Both the position numbers and the translations under genes were made by a program. From the NCBI RefSeq assembly GCF_012847295.1, contig NZ_JABBDY010000001.1, positions 496,001-560,000 of the forward strand: a stretch of 64,000 bases of DNA, in the 5' to 3' direction. The notes beneath the pieces were generated by a model that saw only the letters and a list, made by a program, of their open reading frames with translations, searched no databases and had not been told where the DNA came from. Of this stretch, positions 42,245 to 50,579 are shown piece by piece; positions within the stretch are counted from its first letter, which is position 1, and every line of letters begins with the position of its first letter. This DNA comes from Microbacterium sp. MF43 (GTDB lineage: Bacteria > Actinomycetota > Actinomycetes > Actinomycetales > Microbacteriaceae).

Positions 42245-43621
42245 ATGTCGCTCTACACCCGCCTCGAACGCCGACTCGAGGAGCAGTCCGACGACGCCGG
42301 CGCCGTCCGCGGCACCTACTCGTCCGGCCGCATGCTGATGATCTGGCTCGCGGCGAACCTCGTCGTGACCACTCTCCTGACCGGCACGCTGTTCGTCCCC
42401 GACGTGCCGTACGGGCTCGTGATCGCGCTGATCATCGGCGGCACGATCGTCGGCGCGGCCGTCCTCGTCCTGGTCGGCGCAATCGGCACCCGGACCGGCC
42501 TGCCCACCATGGCGCTCACCCGCGGGCCGTTCGGCACGCGGGGGAGTCTGCTCCCGGTGACGGCGAACGTGATCATCCTCATGGGGTGGAGCTGGGTGCA
42601 GGCGATGCTCGCCGGCATCTCGCTGGACTACATCGTCTCCTCGCTCACCGGCTTCTCGAGCCCGGTGCTCTTCGCCGTCGTCTGCCAGACGATCGTCGTG
42701 ATCCTGGCGATCTTCGGGCATGCCGGGGTCGCCCGCGTCGAGCCCTGGTTCGCGGCGATCATCCTGGCGATCGCCGCCTACATCTTCGTCGTCGCGTTCA
42801 CGTCATACTCGCCGGCGGACTTCGGCGCCATCCCGGCGAACCCAGAGCCGTTCTACTCACCGGGCCTCGTGTTCGACGTCGTACTGGCGACGGCGATCTC
42901 GTGGACGGTGCTCGCGGCGGACTTCAACCGCTTCGCCCGCACCACGCGTGCCGGCGCGGTCGGCTCCGGCGTCGGGTACACGCTGTCGACGATCATCTCG
43001 ATGTCGCTCGGCGCCACGGCGATGGGCTACGTCGTCCTCAGCGGCGGCGAGGCGATCCCGTTCGACCCGGTCACGATCATCGAGCCGTTCGGCGCGCTGT
43101 TCGCCGTCGCGATCTTCCTGTCGGTCATGGCGACCAACACGATGGTCGTCTACGGGATGGTCACGACCGTGGTCAACGCCATCCCCGGCCGGCGCGTGCC
43201 ATTCCTCGGGGCCGCTCTCGTGCTCGGCGTCATCTCGATCATCGGCTCGACCTTCTTCGGTCTGCTCGCGCAGTTCACGACGTTCCTCGTCACGATCAGC
43301 GCGCTGTTCGCGCCGGTGTTCGCGATCATGATCGTCGACTACTACCTGATCAAGCGCGGCTCGTACGAGCCGGACATCCTGCGCCCCCAGGGCGGACGCT
43401 ACTGGTACACGGGCGGCGTCAACTGGCTCGCCGTCGGTGCCTGGGTCGTCGGTGCGGTGCTCGCCTACGTCTGGGCGTACGTATGGCCGCTGCCGTTCGG
43501 GGCGACGGTGCCGACGTTCGTGGTGACCTTCGCGCTCTACCTGCTCGTGTCGCTGCCGGGCCGGGCGAAGGACGGGTTCGCGCCGGCCCGCAACCTCAGC
43601 GAAACCGTCGATGCCCGCTGA
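42245..43621 (+). CDS. NCS1-family cytosine/purine-type permease
   Basis: The 458-residue, roughly 12-helix transporter matches the nucleobase:cation symporter-1 family (CodB-like). Pointers are TRLERRLEEQSDD at the N-terminus, GLPTMALTRGPFGTRGS in helix 3, and ADFNRFARTTRAG. Substrates of the family include cytosine, purines, hydantoins and related ureido compounds. In this cluster it is likely the importer of the substrate of the ureohydrolase or of the cyclase that follows. Confidence 0.88.
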   Translation: MSLYTRLERRLEEQSDDAGAVRGTYSSGRMLMIWLAANLVVTTLLTGTLFVPDVPYGLVIALIIGGTIVGAAVLVLVGAIGTRTGLPTMALTRGPFGTRGSLLPVTANVIILMGWSWVQAMLAGISLDYIVSSLTGFSSPVLFAVVCQTIVVILAIFGHAGVARVEPWFAAIILAIAAYIFVVAFTSYSPADFGAIPANPEPFYSPGLVFDVVLATAISWTVLAADFNRFARTTRAGAVGSGVGYTLSTIISMSLGATAMGYVVLSGGEAIPFDPVTIIEPFGALFAVAIFLSVMATNTMVVYGMVTTVVNAIPGRRVPFLGAALVLGVISIIGSTFFGLLAQFTTFLVTISALFAPVFAIMIVDYYLIKRGSYEPDILRPQGGRYWYTGGVNWLAVGAWVVGAVLAYVWAYVWPLPFGATVPTFVVTFALYLLVSLPGRAKDGFAPARNLSETVDAR

Positions 43622-44300
43622 CCAGGCGGCGCCGGCCGTCGCGGCGCCGGTCGGCGTGCTCGTCGATCTCAGCCACCCGATCGAGCACGGAATGCCCGTC
43701 TATCCGGGCGATCCGGAGGTCGCCATCGGTCCGGCCCTCTCGATCGGCGCCGACGGGGTGGATGTGACGGCGCTGCACCTGGGGTCGCACACCGGCACCC
43801 ACGTCGACGCGCCCTCGCACACGATCGCGGGCGGCCGGACGATGGCGGACGTGTCGCTGTCCGAGCTCTTCGGCGATGCGATCGTCGTGCGGGTGCGCGA
43901 CGCCGTCGCGGGGGAGGTGCTCGGCTGGGCACGACTCCGGGCAGCCGCCGAGCTGCCGGAGAAGCTGCCGCCGATCGTCCTGGTCGATACGGGCTGGTCG
44001 CAGTGGTTCCACGACGAGCGGCGGACGCGGCATCCGTCCCTGTCCGCCGACGCGGCGCGGGAACTGCTTCGCCGCGGCATGCGGGTCCTCGCGGTCGACA
44101 CGCTGAGCCCCGACGCGACCGATCCCGCGTCGGCGGACTTCCCTGTGCACGCCGCCGTGCTCGGCAACGACGCCCTGATCGTCGAGAACGTGCGCGGGCT
44201 CGACGCCGTGCCCGACCGGGTGCGCGTCGGCTTCTTCCCTCTCCGTCTCGCCGGCGACGGCGCCCCGGTGCGGGCGGTCGCATTCCTCCCGACGGCCTGA
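43611..44300 (+). CDS. Cyclase family protein (KynB-like metal-dependent amidohydrolase)
   Basis: The 229-residue protein has the metal-binding motif HLGSHTGTHVDAPSH (His60, His64, Asp66) and opens with DLSHPIEHGMPVYPGDPE, both hallmarks of the cyclase/kynurenine formamidase superfamily. Members hydrolyse N-formylkynurenine, isatin or other amides. No other kynurenine gene is nearby, so another amide or ring substrate is likely. It overlaps the permease by 11 bases. Confidence 0.87.
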   Translation: MPADQAAPAVAAPVGVLVDLSHPIEHGMPVYPGDPEVAIGPALSIGADGVDVTALHLGSHTGTHVDAPSHTIAGGRTMADVSLSELFGDAIVVRVRDAVAGEVLGWARLRAAAELPEKLPPIVLVDTGWSQWFHDERRTRHPSLSADAARELLRRGMRVLAVDTLSPDATDPASADFPVHAAVLGNDALIVENVRGLDAVPDRVRVGFFPLRLAGDGAPVRAVAFLPTA

Positions 44301-44328
44301 TCGGTTCGGCGGGGCATTCCCGCGATCG

Positions 44329-44334
44329 TAGGGT
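44329..44334 (+). promoter_or_regulatory. Leaderless promoter -10, trhO
   Basis: TAGGGT ends six bases before the GTG at 44341. Confidence 0.65.
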
Positions 44335-44340
44335 GGAGCC

Positions 44341-45069
44341 GTGGCATCCGTTCTGAACGTCTCGGCCTATCTGTTCACGCGGATCGACGACCGCGAGACG
44401 CTGCGCCCGGTGCTCCGTGCGCGCGCTGCGGCGCTGGGCCTGAAGGGCACGATCCTCCTCGCCGAGGAGGGCATCAATCTCTTCCTCGCCGGCGACGAGG
44501 AATCCGTCCGCGCCTTCCTCGACGGACTGCGTGCCGACCCCCGTTTCGCCCCGCTCGCCGCGAAGGAGAGCTGGTCCGACGCTCAGCCCTTCCGCAAGCT
44601 CCTCGTCAAGCTCAAGCGGGAGATCATCCGCATGGACCGCCCGGCGATCCGGCCCGAGGAGGCACGCGCGCCGGCCGTCGCGCCGGCGGACCTGCGCCGC
44701 TGGCTCGATCAGGGGCATGACGATGCCGGTCGCGAGGTCGTGCTGCTCGACACGCGGAATGCGTTCGAGGTCGACTACGGAACGTTCGCGGGCGCGATCG
44801 ACTGGCGCATCGAGCGGTTCACGCAGTTCCCCGATGCCGCGACCGCCCATCGTGCGCAGCTCGAGGGCAAGACGGTCGTGAGCTTCTGCACCGGCGGCAT
44901 CCGCTGCGAGAAGGCCGCCATCCACCTTCGCGAGACCGGGATCGACGCGGTGCAGCTCGAGGGCGGCATCCTCGGCTGGTTCGAGCACGTCGGCGGCGAT
45001 CACTGGACGGGCGAGTGCTTCGTCTTCGACGAGCGCGAGGCGCTCACACCCGAGCTCACGCCGCGGTGA
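44341..45069 (+). CDS. trhO: tRNA uridine(34) hydroxylase TrhO (rhodanese-like)
   Basis: The 242-residue protein belongs to the YceA/TrhO family, which makes 5-hydroxyuridine at position 34 of tRNA using oxygen. It has an N-terminal acylphosphatase-like domain ([16 protein letters not shown]) and a rhodanese domain with the active-site loop [11 protein letters not shown] (Cys183). [21 protein letters not shown] is typical of the C-terminus. GTG is supported by the leaderless -10. Confidence 0.9.
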   Translation: MASVLNVSAYLFTRIDDRETLRPVLRARAAALGLKGTILLAEEGINLFLAGDEESVRAFLDGLRADPRFAPLAAKESWSDAQPFRKLLVKLKREIIRMDRPAIRPEEARAPAVAPADLRRWLDQGHDDAGREVVLLDTRNAFEVDYGTFAGAIDWRIERFTQFPDAATAHRAQLEGKTVVSFCTGGIRCEKAAIHLRETGIDAVQLEGGILGWFEHVGGDHWTGECFVFDEREALTPELTPR

Positions 45070-45071
45070 AA

Positions 45072-45110
45072 GCCGCGGCACCCGTCCGTGATGGTGACGG
45101 ATGCCGCGGC
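45072..45110 (+). terminator. Terminator after trhO
   Basis: GCCGCGGCACCCGTC (45072-45086) pairs with GACGGATGCCGCGGC (45096-45110), 14 of 15 positions, around a 9-nt loop. It also sits downstream of the convergent peptidase gene. Confidence 0.8.
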
Positions 45111-45163
45111 CCCGGCCCGGCCCGCTCGCACGGCCCCGAATTCCGTGCGTGCGGTCGGGTGCC

Positions 45164-45820
45164 CTACGGGTAGATCTCGCCGGCGAACCAGGTGCCCGCG
45201 TCGATCCACTCGCCGTTGCCGCCGCCGCCCCAGCCCTGGTTGACGTAGAAGGCGGTGTCGGTGACAGTCTCCTCCCAGCTCCACCAGAGGAAGGAGTGGC
45301 GTACGACGCGCCGCTGCCAGGCGTAGCCCCACGCGACCGGGTAGTGGCTCAGCCACCCGGTGCCGATGACGGCGGGCGTGCGCCGGTATGCGATCGACTC
45401 CGCGGCGTAGTTCGCCAGCCGCGTCTCATGGACTCCGAACGTGTTCCAGTGCGTGCTGAGCCGCGTGTAGCTGCGGCCGTTGACATACCGCCACGCGCCG
45501 GGCATGTCCCACGGCGTCGTGGCGCCTGACCCGAAGGCGCAGAACGTGCCGACGGCGTGGTGCAGCTCGGTGATCATCGCGTTGACGCCGGCGTCCTGCG
45601 CGATCGGGGCGACGGCGTCGGCACCGCGTCCCCCGCCCACCCGGTAGAGGCCGTTGCGCCCCGCCCAGTAGGCATTCCCGCCGGCGGCCTGCCGATCGGC
45701 CCACGCGAAGAGGATCGCCCACGCGACCGGCCCGCAGCCCACGGCGCATCCGCCGTAGGTGAACTGGTTGTAGCGCGGCTGGTCGCCGGCCGAACCGGCC
45801 CAGAAGTAGTTCCAGCTCAT
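45164..45820 (-). CDS. Papain-like (C10/streptopain-type) cysteine peptidase without signal peptide
   Basis: The 218-residue protein has the elements of a papain-like peptidase in order: nucleophile segment CAVGCGPVAWA (Cys29 after Gly), a catalytic His candidate at 159 (GTGWLSHYPVAWGYAW), and an Asn/Trp element FYVNQGWGGGGNGEWID (Asn194) that mirrors the N-x-W-G motif. C10 peptidases (streptopain, interpain) are the closest layout I recognise. Those are secreted zymogens; here the protein starts directly with MSWNYFWAG and has no signal peptide and no prodomain. Its ATG overlaps the stop of the upstream gene, whose product may replace the prodomain. Confidence is good for the fold and modest for the family. 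Confidence 0.7.
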   Translation of the reverse strand: MSWNYFWAGSAGDQPRYNQFTYGGCAVGCGPVAWAILFAWADRQAAGGNAYWAGRNGLYRVGGGRGADAVAPIAQDAGVNAMITELHHAVGTFCAFGSGATTPWDMPGAWRYVNGRSYTRLSTHWNTFGVHETRLANYAAESIAYRRTPAVIGTGWLSHYPVAWGYAWQRRVVRHSFLWWSWEETVTDTAFYVNQGWGGGGNGEWIDAGTWFAGEIYP

Positions 45821-46836
45821 CGCTGCTCACCCCCGAACACGGGCCCGAGCGTCGAAGACGACGGTCGCACGATCGTCGGTGCATCCTCCGGGACGATGAA
45901 GAACGTGAGCGACTCCCGCTCGCCGCTGCCGTAGGACAGCTGCACCTCGAACGACGTGTCGCGCACCGTGGCGTCGGCCTTCGGCGTCAGTTCGAGGCGA
46001 GGCGGATTCGCCCCGCCGTCGAACTCGAAGGCCACGTACTGTGCGCCGGGACCGGCGAGGTCGAAAGCGCCCTCCTCGAGCAGCAGCACCGTGAACGTCT
46101 CGCCCGAGCGGATGCCCTGGCCGAACTTCTCGGTGAGCTCCTCCACCCGCCACGGCCCGCTCGCCCGCTGCGCCAGCGCTTCGAGGTGCAGGCGGTAGGA
46201 GTCGGCGTATCCCTTCTTGCACTCCTCCCACGAGCGCCAGGAGCCGTAGTCGGCGAACGGCCGCTTCTCACGCGAGCGCCGCAGCTTCACGGTCGCGGCT
46301 TTGTCGCCGTCCTCGGGGAAGTCGCCGGTCTCGGGCCCCGTCGTCGCCCATCCCGCTGGAAGCGCCTTCGGCGCCTGGGCGGGCACGTTCTCGAGCTTGG
46401 GCGGCATCGTGCCGATGTGCGCCAGCATCGTGCCGTTGTCGTCCTCGGAGGCGTACGCGAGGGCGTCCAGCTTCACGACCCGGGTCAGTGCGCCGTCACG
46501 CGCTTCCAGCTGCCGGCTGGGCGGCGCCACATCGAGACTGAAATGCGGCACTGGCACATCATGGCCGCCGGTCGCGATGAGGATGAAGCCGCGGTCGAAC
46601 TCCTTCGCCTCACCCTCCTCGAGCGGCAGTGCGGTGCGCACGCCCTCGAGCTCGATCTCCCAGTAAGCGACGTCGTCGACGTCGGGCCGGTAGACGGGCG
46701 TGGCCTCTGTCCCGAAGGACGGTCGTGGCGGCTTTCGATCGCCGCGTGGAAACAGGTGCTCGACGGTCATCGTCGCGACCGCGCGTGCGGCGCGGCGGCG
46801 AACGTCGATCGGCACCTTCTGGATGGGAACTCTCAT
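45817..46836 (-). CDS. Unknown protein with a possible streptopain-prodomain-like N-terminal half
   Basis: The 339-residue protein is not one I can place in a family. Residues 11-30 form a likely helix; 57-100 read AYWEIELEG then DRGFILIATGGHDVPVPHFS, which resembles the strand pattern (YVFN... GGFVIVSGD... VLGYS) of C10 peptidase prodomains. The C-terminal third (about 240-339) is beta-rich with AQYVAFEFDGG and LSYGSGERESLTFFIVPED. No signal peptide or membrane helix is seen. It overlaps the peptidase gene downstream in the ATGA arrangement, implying equimolar production. An inhibitor/chaperone role is inference. Confidence 0.6.
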   Translation of the reverse strand: MRVPIQKVPIDVRRRAARAVATMTVEHLFPRGDRKPPRPSFGTEATPVYRPDVDDVAYWEIELEGVRTALPLEEGEAKEFDRGFILIATGGHDVPVPHFSLDVAPPSRQLEARDGALTRVVKLDALAYASEDDNGTMLAHIGTMPPKLENVPAQAPKALPAGWATTGPETGDFPEDGDKAATVKLRRSREKRPFADYGSWRSWEECKKGYADSYRLHLEALAQRASGPWRVEELTEKFGQGIRSGETFTVLLLEEGAFDLAGPGAQYVAFEFDGGANPPRLELTPKADATVRDTSFEVQLSYGSGERESLTFFIVPEDAPTIVRPSSSTLGPVFGGEQR

Positions 46837-46966
46837 GCTCGACCCCCCGGTCAGATGGGACGGTCCCGCACCGCCCTCAGTGAGAGGAGTGCGCGCGAGC
46901 GCGTGAGATACACGCAATCCGTCCGGCCGTCCGTGCCGAACAGTCCTGTGAGCGGAGGTCCGGCAG

Positions 46967-48562
46967 ATGGCGCAACGGCGCAGGGGGAGATTCATCGCGT
47001 GGAGCGCGCTGGCGGGAGTGGTGAGCGCCGCCGTGTTCCTCGCGACCGCTGAGCTCGTCGCTCTGATCGTCGCTCGCGAGAGCAGCCCCATCCTCGCCGT
47101 CGGATCCTTCGTCATCGACATCGTCCCGCAGCCGCTGAAGGAGTTCGCGATCGCCGCCTTCGGCGAGGCCGACAAGCCGGTGCTCCTCGTCGGGCTCGGG
47201 ATCGCCGTGGTGATCGCCGCCGCCGCCGCGGGTGTGCTGCAGTTCGTGCGGCCCCCGCTCGGAGTCGTCGCGCTCGCCATCGCCGGAGCACTGTCGATCG
47301 CGGCGATCGTGACGCGCGCCGGTGCGACGCCGCTCTCCTGGCTGCCCCCACTCGTGGGCACCGCAGCGGGCTCGCTCGTGCTCGTCCTGGCAATCCGCAG
47401 GCTGCGGGGCTGGGCGGCTGCCGCGGCTGTTGCGGGGAGCGAGCCGGCGGATGCCGCCACCGCTGCGCCTGCCACGACCGCTGAGCCGAGCGGGATGGGC
47501 CGTCGCGGCTTCTTCCAGGTGCTGACGATCGCCGGGGCATCCGCTGTCCTCATCGGGATCGGAGCGCGCGTCGCCAACGTGACCACGACGTCCATCGCGG
47601 CCGTCCGCAAGGCGCTGAAGCTGCCCGCTCCGGCCTCGAGGGTCACGGTGCCCGCGGGCGCAGAGCTCGACGTGCCGGGGATCACGCCGCTGTACACGCC
47701 GAATGCGGACTTCTACCGCGTCGACACCGCCCTCACGGTGCCGTCGGTCGACCCGGCCGACTGGCGGCTGACGATCGACGGGCTCGTGGACCGGCGGGTG
47801 GAGCTGACGTTCGAGGACCTTCTCGCGATGGGGCTCGACGAGTACTCGATCACACTCACGTGCGTCTCGAACGAGGTCGGCGGCAGTCTCGTCGGCACGG
47901 CGAAGTGGCTGGGAGTCCCGGTGCGCGATGTGCTGGCGCTCGCAGGACCGCAGTCCGCCGCCGACATGGTGCTCTCGCGCAGCGTCGACGGGTTCACGGC
48001 CAGCACCCCGCTGGAGACGCTCACCGACGCCGGGCGCGACGCCATCCTCGCGGTGGGCATGAACGGCGAGCCTCTGCCGCTCGAACATGGATTCCCGGTG
48101 CGGATGGTCGTGCCCGGGCTGTACGGCTATGTGTCGGCGACCAAGTGGCTCACCGAGCTCAAGATCACCACGTTCGCGGCGGACGAGGCGTACTGGACCC
48201 CGCGCGGGTACAGCGCGAAAGCGCCCATCAAGTTCTCGTCGCGGCTCGACACCCCCCGCACGGGTCAGCCGGTCGAGGCCGGCACCGTCGCCCTCGCGGG
48301 GGTCGCATGGGCGCAGACCGTCGGCATCGAGCGCGTCGAAGTGAAGATCGACGATCTCGACTGGCAGCCGGCGACGCTGTCGGCGGCGGTGAACGACGAC
48401 ACCTGGGTGCAATGGGTGCTCGAGTGGGACGCGACGCCCGGCACCCACAACGTCACCGTCCGCGCTGTCGACCGCGACGGCGAGGTCCAGGTCGAAGAGC
48501 GCTCGCCCATCGCGCCGGACGGCTCGACCGGGTGGCAGCGCACCCTCGTTCGCGTCACATGA
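46967..48562 (+). CDS. Membrane-anchored sulfite-oxidase-fold molybdopterin oxidoreductase
   Basis: The 531-residue protein has four membrane helices (about 10-145), an Ala-rich linker, a fifth hydrophobic segment (about 183-205) preceded by GRRGFFQ, and then a sulfite-oxidase-type molybdopterin domain (about 240-430) with a C-terminal dimerisation domain. The molybdenum-ligand Cys is Cys299 in ITLTCVSNEVGG. HGFPVRMVVPGLYGY is another hallmark. The catalytic domain should face outside; the twin-arginine-like GRRGFF before the fifth segment suggests Tat-assisted folding. It uses molybdopterin without the dinucleotide in most relatives. The substrate is unknown. Confidence 0.88.
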   Translation: MAQRRRGRFIAWSALAGVVSAAVFLATAELVALIVARESSPILAVGSFVIDIVPQPLKEFAIAAFGEADKPVLLVGLGIAVVIAAAAAGVLQFVRPPLGVVALAIAGALSIAAIVTRAGATPLSWLPPLVGTAAGSLVLVLAIRRLRGWAAAAAVAGSEPADAATAAPATTAEPSGMGRRGFFQVLTIAGASAVLIGIGARVANVTTTSIAAVRKALKLPAPASRVTVPAGAELDVPGITPLYTPNADFYRVDTALTVPSVDPADWRLTIDGLVDRRVELTFEDLLAMGLDEYSITLTCVSNEVGGSLVGTAKWLGVPVRDVLALAGPQSAADMVLSRSVDGFTASTPLETLTDAGRDAILAVGMNGEPLPLEHGFPVRMVVPGLYGYVSATKWLTELKITTFAADEAYWTPRGYSAKAPIKFSSRLDTPRTGQPVEAGTVALAGVAWAQTVGIERVEVKIDDLDWQPATLSAAVNDDTWVQWVLEWDATPGTHNVTVRAVDRDGEVQVEERSPIAPDGSTGWQRTLVRVT

Positions 48563-48638
48563 CGGCGGTCGCGTAGTCGCCGCCGGGCTCGCCGATGTTA
48601 TCCGGGTGAGCGGATGCCTCCCCGCCGTTCCGTCGACG

Positions 48639-49313
48639 CTACGGCGCGACGTCCCACGTGAGGGTGTCGTCGGCGACGTTGACCGCGACGGCCCACGTCG
48701 TGCCGCTGGCCCCCACGGCCGTGCAGGTGAAGAGCGCCCCGGTCGCGGTCGGCGGGTTCGCGGGGCACGTGACCTGAGTGACCTCGCCGGTCTGCTCGAG
48801 GGCCCACGCTTCGATCTCGCCCTCGAGCGCGGCGCTGTCGATCGTGGCGGGAGCCGTCAGGATGCGGAACACCATGAAGCCGAGGAGGAGTGCGGACAGG
48901 ACCAGTCCGAAGATCGCCTCGCGCTTGCGCGTCGGCCGCACGATCGCCAGGACGAGGCCGACGATCGACAGGACGAACGCGGCGACGACCAGGCCGATCT
49001 GCGCGAGCCCGGCGACGGCCGCGACGGTCGGATCCATGCCGCTCGCGAGCCAAATGAGGCCCGCGACGCCGAGGACGGCGAGCAGGAGGAGCACGAGCGC
49101 GGCCTTCGCCGGCCCGTTCTTCGACGACGGCACCGCCGAGGCCGTCATCGCCGCCGCGTACGGTGCCGAGGGCACGGAGCCGGTGCGCACCACCGGGTCC
49201 AGCGGCTTGGCATGGTCGGTCCAGCGCACGCCGTTCCACCAGCGCGTCTGTCCCGTTTCGCTGTCGTAGAGCCAGCCGGGAGGCTGCATCCCCAGACGAG
49301 TGTCTTCGCTCAT
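48639..49313 (-). CDS. DUF2510 membrane protein with C-terminal DUF4333-like domain
   Basis: The 224-residue protein has an N-terminal DUF2510 segment (PPGWLYDSETGQTRWWNGVR with following WTDHA), three hydrophobic segments (about 70-90, 94-117, 126-147), and a small extracytoplasmic domain with Cys pair (TCPANPPTATGALFTC) like DUF4333. Both domains are common in actinobacterial envelope proteins of unknown function. Confidence 0.82.
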   Translation of the reverse strand: MSEDTRLGMQPPGWLYDSETGQTRWWNGVRWTDHAKPLDPVVRTGSVPSAPYAAAMTASAVPSSKNGPAKAALVLLLLAVLGVAGLIWLASGMDPTVAAVAGLAQIGLVVAAFVLSIVGLVLAIVRPTRKREAIFGLVLSALLLGFMVFRILTAPATIDSAALEGEIEAWALEQTGEVTQVTCPANPPTATGALFTCTAVGASGTTWAVAVNVADDTLTWDVAP

Positions 49314-49405
49314 CTCATCCCCAGTTGAGTGAATGACACGGTTCCCACACCGCGTCCTGGCTCGAAGAGTAGCGGATGCGGCACCCGCTTTCCACTACCG
49401 CGCGT

Positions 49406-50476
49406 TCACCACCCGCCGCGCATCGGCGTGTGCCCCTCTCGCGCATCGTCGGGCATGGCCATCTCGGCGCGCACACCGAGCAGCCGGAGGGGTCTGCCCG
49501 GCTCGATACGGTCGACGAGCTTCATCGTCTCGGCGATGACCGTGTCACGGTCGAACGTCGCCGGGATCTTGTGCACGAGCGTCTTGGTGACGAACGGGGC
49601 GTACCGGATCTTGAGGCCCACGCCGACGACCGGCCGGCCCTCGGCGGCCACGTCCGCCAGCACCTGCGTGAGCAGTTCGCGTGCCGCAGCCTCCACGTCG
49701 GCGCGCTCCACGATGTTCTGCTGGAAGGTCGTCTCGCGCCCGTGCCCGCGCGCGACCCACGGCGTGTCGTCGACGACCGCCGACCCGTCACCACGCCCGA
49801 GCTGGCGGTACCACGGACCCATCTTCGGACCGAACTCGCCCGCGAGGATCTCGGGATCCGCACGCGCCAGGTCGTCGACCGTCTGGATGCCGAGGGCCGC
49901 CAGCCGCTTGGAGATCTTGCTGCCCACTCCCCACAGGGCGATCGTCGGGCGTTCGCCCATCACCTCGAGCCAGTTGTCGGCCGTGAGTCGGAAGGTTCCC
50001 CGTGGCTTGCCGAAGTCCGTCGCGTTCTTGGCGCGCACGAGGGTATCGCCGATCCCCACGCTGCAGTGCAGCTGCGTCCGCTCCAGGACCGCGGTCTGGA
50101 GCTCCCGGGCGAAGGCTTCCGGGTCTTCGGTCTGCACGCCCACGAACGCCTCGTCCCAGCCGAGGACCTGGACCACGGCGCCCGGCTGCTCGCGGAGCGT
50201 CGCCATGACCTCCTCGGACGCCGCAGTGTATGCGGGCGCGTCCACGGGCAGGATGATCGCGTCCGGCGCCTTGCGGGCGGCGATGCGAAGCGGCATGCCC
50301 GACCCCACGCCGAACGCGCGCGCCTCGTACGACGCCGTCGAGACGACCGCCCGCTCCGTCGGATCGCCGCGTCCGCCGACGATCACGGGCTTCCCGGCCA
50401 GCTCGGGGCGGCGGAGGACTTCGACCGCCGCGATGAACTGGTCGAGGTCGACGTGCAGCACCCACGGCGTGGTCAT
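49406..50476 (-). CDS. dinB: Y-family DNA polymerase IV, DinB2-like
   Basis: The 356-residue translesion polymerase has the metal-binding HVDLDQF (Asp10, Asp12) and LGWDEAF (Asp108, Glu109) motifs, SYEARAFGVGSGMPL in the fingers, and a C-terminal little finger. It lacks the beta-clamp peptide I would expect at the end. The residue aligned with the aromatic steric gate of E. coli Pol IV is Ile15 (D-Q-F-I), and WDEAF replaces the usual SIDEAYLD. Both features match the mycobacterial DinB2 type, known to accept ribonucleotides. The ATG at 50476 gives the usual length. Confidence 0.88.
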   Translation of the reverse strand: MTTPWVLHVDLDQFIAAVEVLRRPELAGKPVIVGGRGDPTERAVVSTASYEARAFGVGSGMPLRIAARKAPDAIILPVDAPAYTAASEEVMATLREQPGAVVQVLGWDEAFVGVQTEDPEAFARELQTAVLERTQLHCSVGIGDTLVRAKNATDFGKPRGTFRLTADNWLEVMGERPTIALWGVGSKISKRLAALGIQTVDDLARADPEILAGEFGPKMGPWYRQLGRGDGSAVVDDTPWVARGHGRETTFQQNIVERADVEAAARELLTQVLADVAAEGRPVVGVGLKIRYAPFVTKTLVHKIPATFDRDTVIAETMKLVDRIEPGRPLRLLGVRAEMAMPDDAREGHTPMRGGW

Positions 50477-50524
50477 GTGCTCCAGTGTGGCCGGAGCCTC
50501 CGACGCGGTCGAGCGGGAGGGAAG

Positions 50525-50569
50525 ACGGATGCCCCGACCCCCGGCATCGCGCGGGGCCGAGGCATCCGT
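50525..50569 (-). terminator. Hairpin after the SRPBCC gene
   Basis: ACGGATGCC (50525-50533) pairs with GGCATCCGT (50561-50569); additional pairing lies inside. It lies just past the SRPBCC stop and before dinB on the minus strand. Confidence 0.65.
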
Positions 50570-50579
50570 TGTCTCCGGG

